A stretch of DNA of 64,000 nucleotides. It comes from Lepidurus packardi (Eukaryota; Arthropoda; Branchiopoda; Notostraca; Triopsidae). The stretch's first letter is position 1; each line of letters starts with the position of its first letter. Position numbers and translations under genes: made by a program. The notes beneath the pieces are model-generated. The model worked only from the letters and a program-made list of their open reading frames with translations, did not search any database and was not told the origin of the DNA. The stretch spans positions 21,298-85,297 of the forward strand of contig JAKZAN010000166.1 of assembly GCA_023053545.1 (NCBI GenBank). Direction: 5' to 3'. This document shows positions 10,501 through 21,242 of the stretch, piece after piece.

Positions 10501-13500
10501 AACTTTAATGAAATTTCCTTGAAATTTGCTTGTAACTTTACCTGAAATTTCCTCGAAATCTTATTGAAATTACACTGAAATTTCATTGAAAATTCGTCTA
10601 AATATGCTTGTAATTTTACCTGAAATTTCAATGAAATTTCCTTGAAATTTGCTTGTAATTTTACCTGAAATTTCCTCAAAATCTTATATTAATTACACTG
10701 AAATTTCATTGAAATTTCGTTAAAATATGCTTGTAATTTTACCTGAAATTTCAATGAAATTTCCTTGAAATTTGCTTGTAATTTTACCTGAAACTTTAAT
10801 TGAAATTTCCTTGAAATTTGCTTGTAAATTTACCTGAAATTTCCTCGAAATCTTATTGAAATTACACTGAAATTTCATTGAAAATTCGTCTAAATATGCT
10901 TGTAATTTTACCTGAAATTTCAATGAAATTTCCTTGAAATTTGCTTGTAATTTTACCTGAAATTTCCTCAAAATCTTATATTAATTACAGTGAAATTTCA
11001 TTGAAATTTCGTTAAAATATGCTTGTAATTTTACCTGAAATTTCAATGAAATTTCCTTGAAATTTGCTTGTAATTTTACCTGAAATTTCCTTGAAATTTC
11101 CTTGAAATATGCTTGTAATTTTACCTGAAATTTCAATGAAATTTCCTTGAAATTTGCTTGTATTTTTACCTGAAATTTCCTCGAAATCTTATTGAAATTA
11201 CACTGAAATTTCATTGAAATTTCGTTGAAATATGCTTGTAATTTTACCTCAAATTTCAATGAAATTTCCTTGAAATTTGCTTGTAATTTTACCTGAAATT
11301 TCCTCGTAATCTTAATGAAATTACAGTGAAATTTCATTGAAATTTCGTTGAAATATGGTTGTAATTTTACCTGAAACTTCAATGAAATTTCCTTGAAATT
11401 TGCTTGTAATTTTAACTGAAATTTCCCTTAAATTTGCTTGTAATTTTACCTGAAATTTCTTCGAAATCTTATTGAAATTACACTGAAATTTCATTGAAAT
11501 TTCGTTGAAATATGCTTGTAATTTTACCTGAAATTTCGATGAAATTTCCTTGAAATTTGCTTGTAATTTTACCTGAAATTTCCCTGAAATTTACTTTATT
11601 TTACCTGAAATTTCTTCGAAATCTTAATGAAATTACAGTGAAATTTCATTGAAATTTCGTTGAAACATGCTTGTAATTTTACCTGAAACTTCAGTGAAAT
11701 TTCCTTGAAATATGCTTGTAATTTTACCTGAAATTTCAATGAAATTTCCTTGAAATTTGCTTGTAATTTTACCTGAAATTTCCTTGAAATTTCCTTGAAA
11801 TATGCTTGTAATTTTACCTGAAATTTCAATGAAATTTCCTTGAAATTTGCTTGTATTTTTACCTGAAATTTCCTCGAAATCTTATTGAAATTACACTGAA
11901 ATTTCATTGAAATGTCGTTGAAATATGCTTGTAATTTTACCTGAAATTTCAATGAGATTTCCTTGAAATTTGCTTGTAATTTTACCTGAAATTTCCCTGA
12001 AATTTACTTGATTTTACCTGAAATTTCTTCGAAATCTTAATGAAATTACAGTGAAATTTCATTGAAATTTCGTTGAAATAGGCTTGTAATTTTACCTGAA
12101 ACTTCAATGAAATTTCCTTGAAATTTGCTTGTAATTTTACCTGAAATTTCCTCGAAATCTTATTGAAACTACACTGAAATTTCATTGAAATTTCGTTGAA
12201 ATATGCTTGTAATTTTACCTGAAATTTCAATGAAATTTCCTTGAAATTTGCTTGTAATTTTACCTGAAATTTCCTCGAAATCTTATTGAAACTACACTGA
12301 AATTTCATTGAAATTTCGTTGAAATATGCTTGTAATTTTACCTGAAATTTCAATGAAATTTCTTTGAAATTTGCTTGTAATTTTACCTGAAATTTCCTCG
12401 AAATCTTACTGAAATTACACTGAAATTTCATTGAGATTTCGTTGAAACATGCTTGTGATTTTATCTGAAATTTCAATGAAATTTCCTTGAAATTTGCTTG
12501 TAATTTTAACTGAAATTTCAATGAAATTTCCTTGAAATTTGCTTGTAATTTTACCTGAAATTTTTTCGAAATCTTATTGAAATTACACTGAAACTTCAAT
12601 GAAATTTCCTTGAAATTTGCTTGTAATTTTACCTGAAATTTCCTTGAAATTTGCTTGTAATTTTACCTGAAATTTCCTCGAAATCTTATTGAAATTAAAC
12701 TGAAATTTCATTGAAATTTCGCTGAAGTATACTTGTAATTTAACCTGAAATTTCAATGAAATATCCTTGAAATTTGTTTGTAATTTTACATGAAATTTCC
12801 TCGAAATCTTATTGAAATTACACTGAAATTTAATTGAATTTCGTTGAAATATGCTTGTAATTTTACCTGAAATTTCAATGAAATTTCCTTGAAATTTGTT
12901 TGTAATTTTACCTGAAATTTCCTTGAAATTTGCTTGTAATTTTACCTGAAATTTCCTTGAAATTTGCTTGTAATTTTACCTGAAATTTCCTCGAAATCTT
13001 ATTGAAATTACACTGAAATTTCATTGAAATTTCGTTGAAATATGCTTGTAATTTTACCTGAAACTTTAATGAAATTTCCTTGAAATTTGCTTGTAACTTT
13101 ACCTGAAATTTCCTCGAAATCTTATTGAAATTACACTGAAATTTCATTGAAAATTCGTCTAAATATGCTTGTAATTTTACCTGAAATTTCAATGAAATTT
13201 CCTTGAAATTTGCTTGTAATTTTACCTGAAATTTCCTCAAAATCTTATATTAATTACACTGAAATTTCATTGAAATTTCGTTAAAATATGCTTGTAATTT
13301 TACCTGAAATTTCAATGAAATTTCCTTGAAATTTGCTTGTAATTTTACCTGAAACTTTAATGAAATTTCCTTGAAATTTGCTTGTAACTTTACCTGAAAT
13401 TTCCTCGAAATCTTATTGAAATTACACTGAAATTTCATTGAAAATTCGTCTAAATATGCTTGTAATTTTACCTGAAATTTCAATGAAATTTCCTTGAAAT

Positions 13501-16500
13501 TTGCTTGTAATTTTACCTGAAATTTCCTCAAAATCTTATATTAATTACAGTGAAATTTCATTGAAATTTCGTTAAAATATGCTTGTAATTTTACCTGAAA
13601 TTTCAATGAAATTTCCTTGAAATTTGCTTGTAATTTTACCTGAAATTTTCTTGAAATTTCCTTGAAATATGCTTGTAATTTTACCTGAAATTTCAATGAA
13701 ATTTCCTTGAAATTTGCTTGTATTTTTACCTGAAATTTCCTCGAAATCTTATTGAAATTACACTGAAATTTCATTGAAATTTCGTTGAAATATGCTTGTA
13801 ATTTTACCTGAAATTTCCTCGTAATCTTAATGAAATTACAGTGAAATTTCATTGAAATTTCGTTGAAATATGGTTGTAATTTTACCTGAAACTTCAATGA
13901 AATTTCCTTGAAATTTGCTTGTAATTTTAACTGAAATTTCCCTTAAATTTGCTTGTAATTTTACCTGAAATTTCTTCGAAATCTTATTGAAATTACACTG
14001 AAATTTCATTGAAATTTCGTTGAAATATGCTTGTAATTTTACCTGAAATTTCGATGAAATTTCCTTGAAATTTGCTTGTAATTTTACCTGAAATTTCCCT
14101 GAAATTTACTTGATTTTACCTGAAATTTCTTCGAAATCTTAATGAAATTACAGTGAAATTTCATTGAAATTTCGTTGAAACATGCTTGTAATTTTACCTG
14201 AAACTTCAATGAAATTTCCTTGAAATATGCTTGTAATTTTACCTGAAATTTCAATGAAATTTCCTTGAAATTTGCTTGTAATTTTACCTGAAATTTCCTT
14301 GAAATTTCCTTGAAATATGCTTGTAATTTTACCTGAAATTTCACTGAAATTTCCTTGAAATTTGCTTGTAATTTTACCTGAAATTTCCTTGAAATTTCCT
14401 TGAAATATGCTTGTAATTTTACCTGAAATTTCAATGAAATTTCCTTGAAATTTGCTTGTATTTTTACCTGAAATTTCCTCGAAATCTTATTGAAATTACA
14501 CTGAAATTTCATTGAAATTTCGTTGAAATATGCTTGTAATTTTACCTGAAATTTCAATGAAATTTTCTTGAAATTTGCTTGTAATTTTAACTGAAATTTC
14601 CCTGAAATTTGCTTGTAATTTTACCTGAAATTTCTTCGAAATCTTATTGAAATTACACTGAAATTTCATTGAAATTTCGTTGAAATATGCTTGTAATTTT
14701 ACCTGAAATTTCCTCGAAATGTTATTGCAATTACACTGAAATTTCATTGAAATTTCGTTGAAATATGCTTATAATTTTACTTGAAATTTCAATGAAATTT
14801 CCTTGAAATTTGATTGTAATTTTACCTGAAATTTCCTCGAAATCTTATTGAAATTACACTGAAATTTCATTGAAATGTCGTTGAAATATGCTTGTATTTT
14901 TACCTGAAATTTCAATGAAATTTTCTTGAAATATGCTTTTAATTTTACCTGAAATTTCCCTGAAATTTGCTTGTAATTTTACCTGAAATTTTTCGAAATC
15001 TTATTGAAATTACACTGAAATTTCATTGAAATTTCGTTGAAATATGCTTGAAATTTTACCTGAAATTTTAATGAGATTTCCTTGAAATTTGCTTGTAATT
15101 TTACCTGAAATTTCCTCGAAATCTTATTGAAACTACACTGAAATTTCATTGAAATTTCGTTGAAATATGCTTGTAATTTTACCTGAAATTTCAATGAAAT
15201 TTCTTTGAAATTTGCTTGTAATTTTACCTGAAATTTCCTCGAAATCTTATTGAAATTACACTGAAATTTCATTGAGATTTCGTTGAAACATGCTTGTGAT
15301 TTTATCTGAAATTTCAATGAAATTTCCTTGAAATTTGCTTGTAATTTAAACTGAAATTTCAATGAAATTTCCTTGAAATTTGCTTGTAATTTTACCTGAA
15401 ATTTTTTCGAAATCTTATTGAAATTACACTGAAACTTCAATGAAATTTCCTTGAAATTTGCTTGTAATTTTACCTGAAATTTCCTTGAAATTTGCTTGTA
15501 ATTTTACCTGAAATTTCCTCGAAATCTTATTGAAATTAAACTGAAATTTCATTGAAATTTCGCTGAAGTATACTTGTAATTTAACCTGAAATTTCAATGA
15601 AATATCCTTGAAATTTGTTTGTAATTTTACATGAAATTTCCTCGAAATCTTATTGAAATTACACTGAAATTTCATTGAATTTCGTTGAAATATGCTTGTA
15701 ATTTTACCTGAAATTTCAATGAAATTTCCTTGAAATTTGTTTGTAATTTTACCTGAAATTTCCTTGAAATTTGCTTGTAATTTTACCTGAAATTTCCTTG
15801 AAATTTGCTTGTAATTTTACCTGAAATTTCCTCGAAATCTTATTGAAATTACACTGAAATTTCATTGAAATTTCGTTGAAATATTCTTGTAATTTTACCT
15901 GAAACTTTAATGAAATTTCCTTGAAATTTGCTTGTAACTTTACCTGAAATTTCCTCGAAATCTTATTGAAATTACACTGAAATTTCATTGAAAATTCGTC
16001 TAAATATGCTTGTAATTTTACCTGAAATTTCAATGAAATTTCCTTGAAATTTTTTTTGTAATTTTACCTGAAATTTCCTTGAAATTTGCTTGTAATTTTA
16101 TCTGAAATTTCTTCGAAATCTTATTGAAATTACACTGAAATTTCATTGAAATTTCGTTGAAATATGCTTGTAATTTTTTCCTGAAATTTCAATGAAATTT
16201 CCTTGAAATTTCCTTGTAATATTACCTGAAATTTCCTTGAAATTTGCTTGTAGTTTTACCTGAAATTTCCTCGAAATCTTAATGAAATTACACTAAAATT
16301 TCATTGAAATTTCCTTGAAATTTGCTTGTAATTTTACCTGAAATTTCCTCGAAATCTTATTGAAATTACACTGAAATTTCATTGAGATTTCGTTGAAACA
16401 TGCTTGTGATTTTATCTGAAATTTCAATGAAATTTCCTTGAAATTTGCTTGTAATTTTAACTGAAATTTCAATGAAATTTCCTTGAAATTTGCTTGTAAT

Positions 16501-17248
16501 TTTACCTGAAATTTTTTCGAAATCTTATTGAAATTACACTGAAACTTCAATGAAATTTCCTTGAAATTTGCTTGTAATTTTACCTGAAATTTCCTTGAAA
16601 TTTGCTTGTAATTTTACCTGAAATTTCCTCGAAATCTTATTGAAATTAAACTGAAATTTCATTGAAATTTCGCTGAAGTATACTTGTAATTTAACCTGAA
16701 ATTTCAATGAAATATCCTTGAAATTTGTTTGTAATTTTACATGAAATTTCCTCGAAATCTTATTGAAATTACACTGAAATTTCATTGAATTTCGTTGAAA
16801 TATGCCTGTAATTTTACCTGAAATTTCAATGAAATTTCCTTGAAATTTGTTTGTAATTTTACCTGAAATTTCCTTGAAATTTGCTTGTAATTTTACCTGA
16901 AATTTCCTTGAAATTTGCTTGTAATTTTACCTGAAATTTCCTCGAAATCTTATTGAAATTACACTGAAATTTCATTGAAATTTCGTTGAAATATGCTTGT
17001 AATTTTACCTGAAACTTTAATGAAATTTCCTTGAAATTTGCTTGTAACTTTACCTGAAATTTCCTCGAAATCTTATTGAAATTACACTGAAATTTCATTG
17101 AAAATTCGTCTAAATATGCTTGTAATTTTACCTGAAATTTCAATGAAATTTCCTTGAAATTTGCTTGTAATTTTACCTGAAATTTCCTCAAAATCTTATA
17201 TTAATTACACTGAAATTTCATTGAAATTTCGTTAAAATATGCTTGTAA
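7503..17248. repeat. Satellite block 2 (subfamily I, ~2.6-kb higher-order repeats)
   Basis: 9.7 kb of the same 11-bp-based satellite in the same orientation. A higher-order period of roughly 2.5-2.65 kb is visible: the segment at 8353-8754 recurs at 10981-11382 (2,628 bp away) and, minus one 45-bp block, at 13541-13897. The segment at 8941-9324 recurs near 11596 and 14084. Minus-strand open frames of 83-205 codons are by-products of the 45/78-bp blocks. No gene is seen. Confidence 0.96.
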
Positions 17249-17266
17249 TTTTTTTTTTTTTTTTTT
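17249..17266 (-). other. Poly-A tail of element 2 (T-run on plus strand)
   Basis: Run of 18 T on the plus strand; the first few may belong to the satellite (aatttt). It marks the 3' end of the minus-strand element. Confidence 0.93.
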
Positions 17267-17403
17267 GTATTTAGAACCAGCGTGAGCATTTGCTCTTTGC
17301 GGCTTATCTAATGATGCATACAAGATTGGTAGCATTACACAATTAGTAACACAAAAGACCATTATTTGTTATTACATTTCACATGTGGGTCAATTATAGC
17401 TGA
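17267..17403 (-). other. Element 2 3' UTR
   Basis: Sequence between the ORF2 stop and the poly-A tail. I find no canonical AATAAA on the minus strand and no further ORF. Confidence 0.7.
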
Positions 17404-19644
17404 CTATAATGTGGCCCTTTCCTCCTTGAGGATGGACATAGCACTTTTTATGAAAGAAATGATTGCTGGGAATGCTTTAGTATTACGAAGGAAAAGTTCG
17501 GCATTGTAGTGGATCTTTAGTTTAGAGAGTTCTCTTATTTGTATCGCTCTTAATTTATTTAGCCATCTGCATTGGAAAAAAATGTGTTGTAGGTCTTGTT
17601 TAACGTGGGCAGCACATGGGCACAGAGGTTTATCCACTTTTTTAATTCTGTGGAGGTAGACTAATGTTGGAAAATGGGCACAACGTAGTTGGATCATGGT
17701 AGATATTGTGAACCTATCTAAGTTGGTTTTGCAGATTGGATTGGGGTCCGGAAATATACCTAATTTTTGAAGTGTAGAGGGGTTTTCATTCCATTTTTTA
17801 ATCCATATTTGTCGAAAAAAATTCTTTAGTTCTAAGCTTTTTGTTTTACTTGAACTTGGAATATTCAAAGACGACACATAGGTGTTTATTCGACTTGAAC
17901 AAGGAACATACCTAGGGTGCTTAGGGACGACGTTCATTTGGGATAATTGAGGTTTAGTAAGTCCGTATTTGGTAATTCGTTGTTTTGCCATAAGCTCTAG
18001 AGGGAAGATATCACTTTCTACTTCAAGTGCTGTTGTTGGGGATGTTTTCAGAGCTCCCGTTATTAAAATTAGAGCTTGGCGATGAATATGTTTAAGCGGG
18101 GATGAGTTAGCTATATTAAGGTTGCACCAAGCCGGCAGTCCATAAAAGATCTTTGAATATACCGTTGCTAAAATAAGTGTTCTTAATTGATTATTCCGAA
18201 TTGCTTTGTAGTCGTGTGCCAGTTTTGAAATTCGCTGTAGTATTTGATTAACTTCGGATGAAAGTTTTGCGACGTGGTTCTTCCAAGTTAGTCTATTGTC
18301 GTAGATGAGGCCAAGATATCGGACTTGCGTCTGTGGAGTAATGACGACTTCTCCCCATTTAAGTGTAGTTGTATCCGGTACGTGTCTTCTCGAAAAATGT
18401 ATTAGTTCTGTTTTGTTCCGGTTGAAATTTAGATCTAGACTCATACTCCATTTCTCTAGTGCGTTGATGGCATTTTTTAGCAGTTTGACATTAACTTGTC
18501 CAGAGGAACCTGTAACAGCTAAACGCAAATCGTCAGCGAAAGCACTTATTTGGATACGTTTGCTTTTAAGTAATTTCAGGGCTCCATCTATATAGAGCAA
18601 AAATAAAATCGGAGACAAAGGGGAGCCTTGAGGGACTCCTTTGGATATGAAGTATCTTTGGCTTATTGAATTGTCAATTTGTACATAGATTTGTCGATCT
18701 GAAAGAAAGCTTTTCAGCCAATTTATAATGAAGGGGTTAACTTTCTTTTTATTTGCAATCTGTAAAAGTTTTTTATGGTTGACATTGTCAAAAGCCCCTT
18801 CTATATCTAATAGAAGGACTGATGTGACCTTTTGTCGGTCGAAGCCATTTAGAATTTGGTCGCTTAAATCTATCATAGCGTCAGTTGTAGAGCGTAACGT
18901 GCGAAAACCCCATTGGTGGTCTGATAGGAGTCGATTGTGTTCAAGATGTTGTAGGATCCTTTGTGTCATTATTTTTTCAAGGATTTTTCCCATTACCGCC
19001 AATAGAGTGATCGGACGGAAGCTTTTGCATGTTTTATACTCTGTTTTATTAGGTTTAGGGATGGGGATTACTTTGCCAACCTTCCAGTCGGTGGGGAAGT
19101 AGGAGTATTTAATGGAGGCATTAAAAAGTGAAATTATTGTTTCCCCTATGGCGTTCCATGAATTTTTAATCACGATGGGTTGAATGTTATCGTGACCAGG
19201 TGCTTTGATGAGAGGCAGACTTTTAACAATTGTTGAGACTTCTTCGTATGATATAGTTGGTGAATTTGAAGTATAGGGTAGGGCTTTGTAATTAGTTATC
19301 GCTGTGTGTTTGGAAGTGGTGAAAAATTTTGTCGCTATGTAATCTGACTTAGAGGCTTGGCTTTCAAATTCTAACCCATTTTCATTTGTAAGTTGGTCAA
19401 GGCAGGTTACGTTCTTTTGGTTACGTCTTTTTCTATCCAAATTCCATAATATTCTATTATCAGGGTTCCAAAGTTTATTTTCCCAATATTTGTTTTTGTT
19501 TTCTCGACATTTTTGCGTATAAAGATTCCGTGCTTTTTTCCAGAGGACTTCGTTTTGAGGAGTTCTGAAAGATTTGAATGTTCTTAGACGTGAGGCTGCT
19601 TCTCGGCGTAGTTGAGATAGCTGATTGGACCACCAAGGATTTTG
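17404..19644 (-). CDS. Element 2 ORF2, reverse transcriptase part (downstream of a -1 frame change)
   Basis: Frame opens at the A/T homopolymer at 19645-19660 and ends at TAG 17404-17406. It begins with NPWWSNQLSQLRRE, matching NPWWTKDLN in element 1, so it continues ORF2 rather than being a separate gene; the first start-like codon (TTG at 19440) is not a real start. Counting from that TTG, reverse transcriptase motifs are SFRPITLLAVMGKILEK (about 140-156), catalytic Asp in LLLDIEGAFDNVNH (about 212), GVPQGSP (about 268-274) and AFADD (about 300-304). The C-terminus has a Cys/His finger, CPCX9HX4C (CPCAAH...HIFFQC). No RNase H domain is recognisable. With the endonuclease part it would make a protein of about 1,050 aa if one base were restored. 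Confidence 0.92.
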   Translation of the reverse strand, partial: QNPWWSNQLSQLRREAASRLRTFKSFRTPQNEVLWKKARNLYTQKCRENKNKYWENKLWNPDNRILWNLDRKRRNQKNVTCLDQLTNENGLEFESQASKSDYIATKFFTTSKHTAITNYKALPYTSNSPTISYEEVSTIVKSLPLIKAPGHDNIQPIVIKNSWNAIGETIISLFNASIKYSYFPTDWKVGKVIPIPKPNKTEYKTCKSFRPITLLAVMGKILEKIMTQRILQHLEHNRLLSDHQWGFRTLRSTTDAMIDLSDQILNGFDRQKVTSVLLLDIEGAFDNVNHKKLLQIANKKKVNPFIINWLKSFLSDRQIYVQIDNSISQRYFISKGVPQGSPLSPILFLLYIDGALKLLKSKRIQISAFADDLRLAVTGSSGQVNVKLLKNAINALEKWSMSLDLNFNRNKTELIHFSRRHVPDTTTLKWGEVVITPQTQVRYLGLIYDNRLTWKNHVAKLSSEVNQILQRISKLAHDYKAIRNNQLRTLILATVYSKIFYGLPAWCNLNIANSSPLKHIHRQALILITGALKTSPTTALEVESDIFPLELMAKQRITKYGLTKPQLSQMNVVPKHPRYVPCSSRINTYVSSLNIPSSSKTKSLELKNFFRQIWIKKWNENPSTLQKLGIFPDPNPICKTNLDRFTISTMIQLRCAHFPTLVYLHRIKKVDKPLCPCAAHVKQDLQHIFFQCRWLNKLRAIQIRELSKLKIHYNAELFLRNTKAFPAIISFIKSAMSILKEERATL

Positions 19645-20561
19645 TTTTTTTTAAAAAAAATCTTAGGAATAAATTGTTCTATGGCGTTTGAGAGTGTCGA
19701 CGTTAGAAGATTAGCCGCTCGGTCAATTTTTTTTGTACTATTGATATTAACGAATGAAGAATTGTTTTTAATTTCTGTCGTCAGCGATGAGCTTATTTTT
19801 TCCCAATTTGCTCTTTTGTAGTTCCATTTCCAGGGGTTATCATTTTGAGTAGCGAAGTCGAATTCCAAAAGGACGGCTTCGTGGTCAGATTCATTGATGA
19901 AGTTGTTGTTTATAACTAGCGAATGACTTAGCAAAGGTAGAGATGTCATCGTTGAAAAGGTTAAATCAATTGTTGAGGAGCTTCCCTTTTCATTAATGTA
20001 AGTTGCTTCATTCCAACCATTTAAAATTACTAAATTGTGTTTTTGAATAAATTCGTATACTTGCATTCCCGCTTTATCTGGTGTCTTTCCTTCCCATGCC
20101 CAATGATGAGCGTTGAAATCGCCAGTAAAAATTAGGTAAGGCGACGTTTTAGAATATTTGTCCCAAATCTCTTCCAGTAAGGTTTCGGTGTTTTGTGTAT
20201 GTCTCCGGTATATGCCTGCTATAATAAAAGGGGAGAGGTTTCTTCTTGGAGAGAGTTTAATTATGCAATATAACTCATTAACTTCTAGGATTTTCAGTTG
20301 GGGTGCTCTCGGATTTTTGAGTGTAAGTACCCCTTTGTAGTCCGTTGTTGGAGAGTATACATGGTAGCTTTGGAAGGTTTGACTAGTAAATTTTTGTGGG
20401 GGTTCTATTATAACTAGCCCATCTACAAATTTTTCTCCTGCTTCTCTAACCGTTTCAAGTAGTTGGTCACTTTTCTTTCTTATATTGTGTATTAAAATGC
20501 GTGTCGGATTTGCTTTGGTTGGGGGATTACGAACCTCATTATTCAAGTTTTGGCGCGGCAT
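19584..20561 (-). CDS. Element 2 ORF2, endonuclease part
   Basis: ATG at 20561 directly abuts the ORF1 stop (TAAATG). Apurinic-like endonuclease: RILIHNIRK (21-29), catalytic Glu in IIEPP (about 53), GIYRRH (116-121), GDFNAHH (147-153), STIDL (196-200) and SDH (225-227). Homology to element 1 stops at about residue 304, in minus-strand T8A8 (plus 19645-19660), and the last ~20 residues are out-of-frame. The minus strand there reads AAA AAA AAC in frame, a canonical A-AAA-AAC slippery heptamer, and a -1 shift at it would enter the RT frame exactly. Element 1 has no frame change here, so a one-base loss in the homopolymer is the simpler explanation. Confidence 0.92.
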   Translation of the reverse strand: MPRQNLNNEVRNPPTKANPTRILIHNIRKKSDQLLETVREAGEKFVDGLVIIEPPQKFTSQTFQSYHVYSPTTDYKGVLTLKNPRAPQLKILEVNELYCIIKLSPRRNLSPFIIAGIYRRHTQNTETLLEEIWDKYSKTSPYLIFTGDFNAHHWAWEGKTPDKAGMQVYEFIQKHNLVILNGWNEATYINEKGSSSTIDLTFSTMTSLPLLSHSLVINNNFINESDHEAVLLEFDFATQNDNPWKWNYKRANWEKISSSLTTEIKNNSSFVNINSTKKIDRAANLLTSTLSNAIEQFIPKIFFKKNKILGGPISYLNYAEKQPHV

Positions 20562-21133
20562 TTACTTAGCTTTTGACAGATTTTTGAGGAATTCTTGGCG
20601 TATGGGGCATTCTTTGAACATAGAGGGGTGTTTCCCATTGCAATTTGCGCACTTTGTATTGTTTGAGACGCAGGATTTAAGTGAGTGATGGTCGGAGCAT
20701 TTCGCACATATTTGTGTCGTCGATGGACATCTGGTGGCCATATGACCGTACTTCTGGCATTTGAAGCATTGAAGGACGGCTAAAGAAATAAAATCTTCGA
20801 CAGGGGCAATTCGGTTGAAAGCGAAAAGATAAGATTGGCCGAGTATTTTAGCTTTGTAGTCCGATGAGATGACGTCAATGACTAAGGACCCGAACGCTTT
20901 TTCGCTTTTGGGGTTTAGCCAGCTGATGTTTGAGTCTTTGAGGGAGTTACCAGCTAGTATGGCATTCTTTTCAGTGAGGTGCTTTGCAATGTTTTGGACC
21001 GTTACGCATCGAGGTATTTGGTGAACAACTATCTTGTTATTTTCTTTTTTCTTTATCGTATGAACAGGGCCCAACTTAGGGAGGTTAATCGAACTCAGGC
21101 GTGGTTCTGCTTTTTGCTTTTCTTCTTGTGAGG
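20562..21133 (-). pseudogene. Element 2 ORF1, C-terminal half only (segment A)
   Basis: Minus-strand remnant of ORF1 covering about residues 261-450 of the intact copy at 21243-22595, with all three zinc knuckles (CFKC..., CAKC..., CANC...). Its 5' edge at 21133 is the junction with inverted segment B: normal upstream ORF1 sequence is replaced by the inverted 5' end of the element. It is followed without a gap by ORF2 (TAA at 20562-20564, then ATG). Confidence 0.9.
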
Positions 21134-21137
21134 AAAG

Positions 21138-21171
21138 GGTTCGGCTTCGAACCTGTTCGTGGTCAGACGTG
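21138..21171 (+). promoter_or_regulatory. Internal promoter of element 2 (5' end of segment B) with DPE
   Basis: The 5' end of the element (GGTTCGGC) lies at the A/B junction. AGACGTG at 21165-21171 starts at +28 relative to 21138, in the same register as GGATGTG in element 1, and fits the strong DPE form RGWCGTG. Its presence suggests the inverted cDNA reached the true 5' end of the RNA. Confidence 0.6.
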
Positions 21172-21242
21172 TTTTTCTACGAGCTCTGTATCAAAACCTT
21201 TCCTTTCTATTGTGAAACAACCCAACAACCAATCCTTCATTC

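Noticed and set aside
16961-17000. CENP-B box in the satellite (tttcgttgaaatatgc resembles the TTCGTTGGAA part)
   Set aside because: The essential CGGG half is absent (atgc or similar in its place) in the copies I checked, so the resemblance is partial and could be chance.
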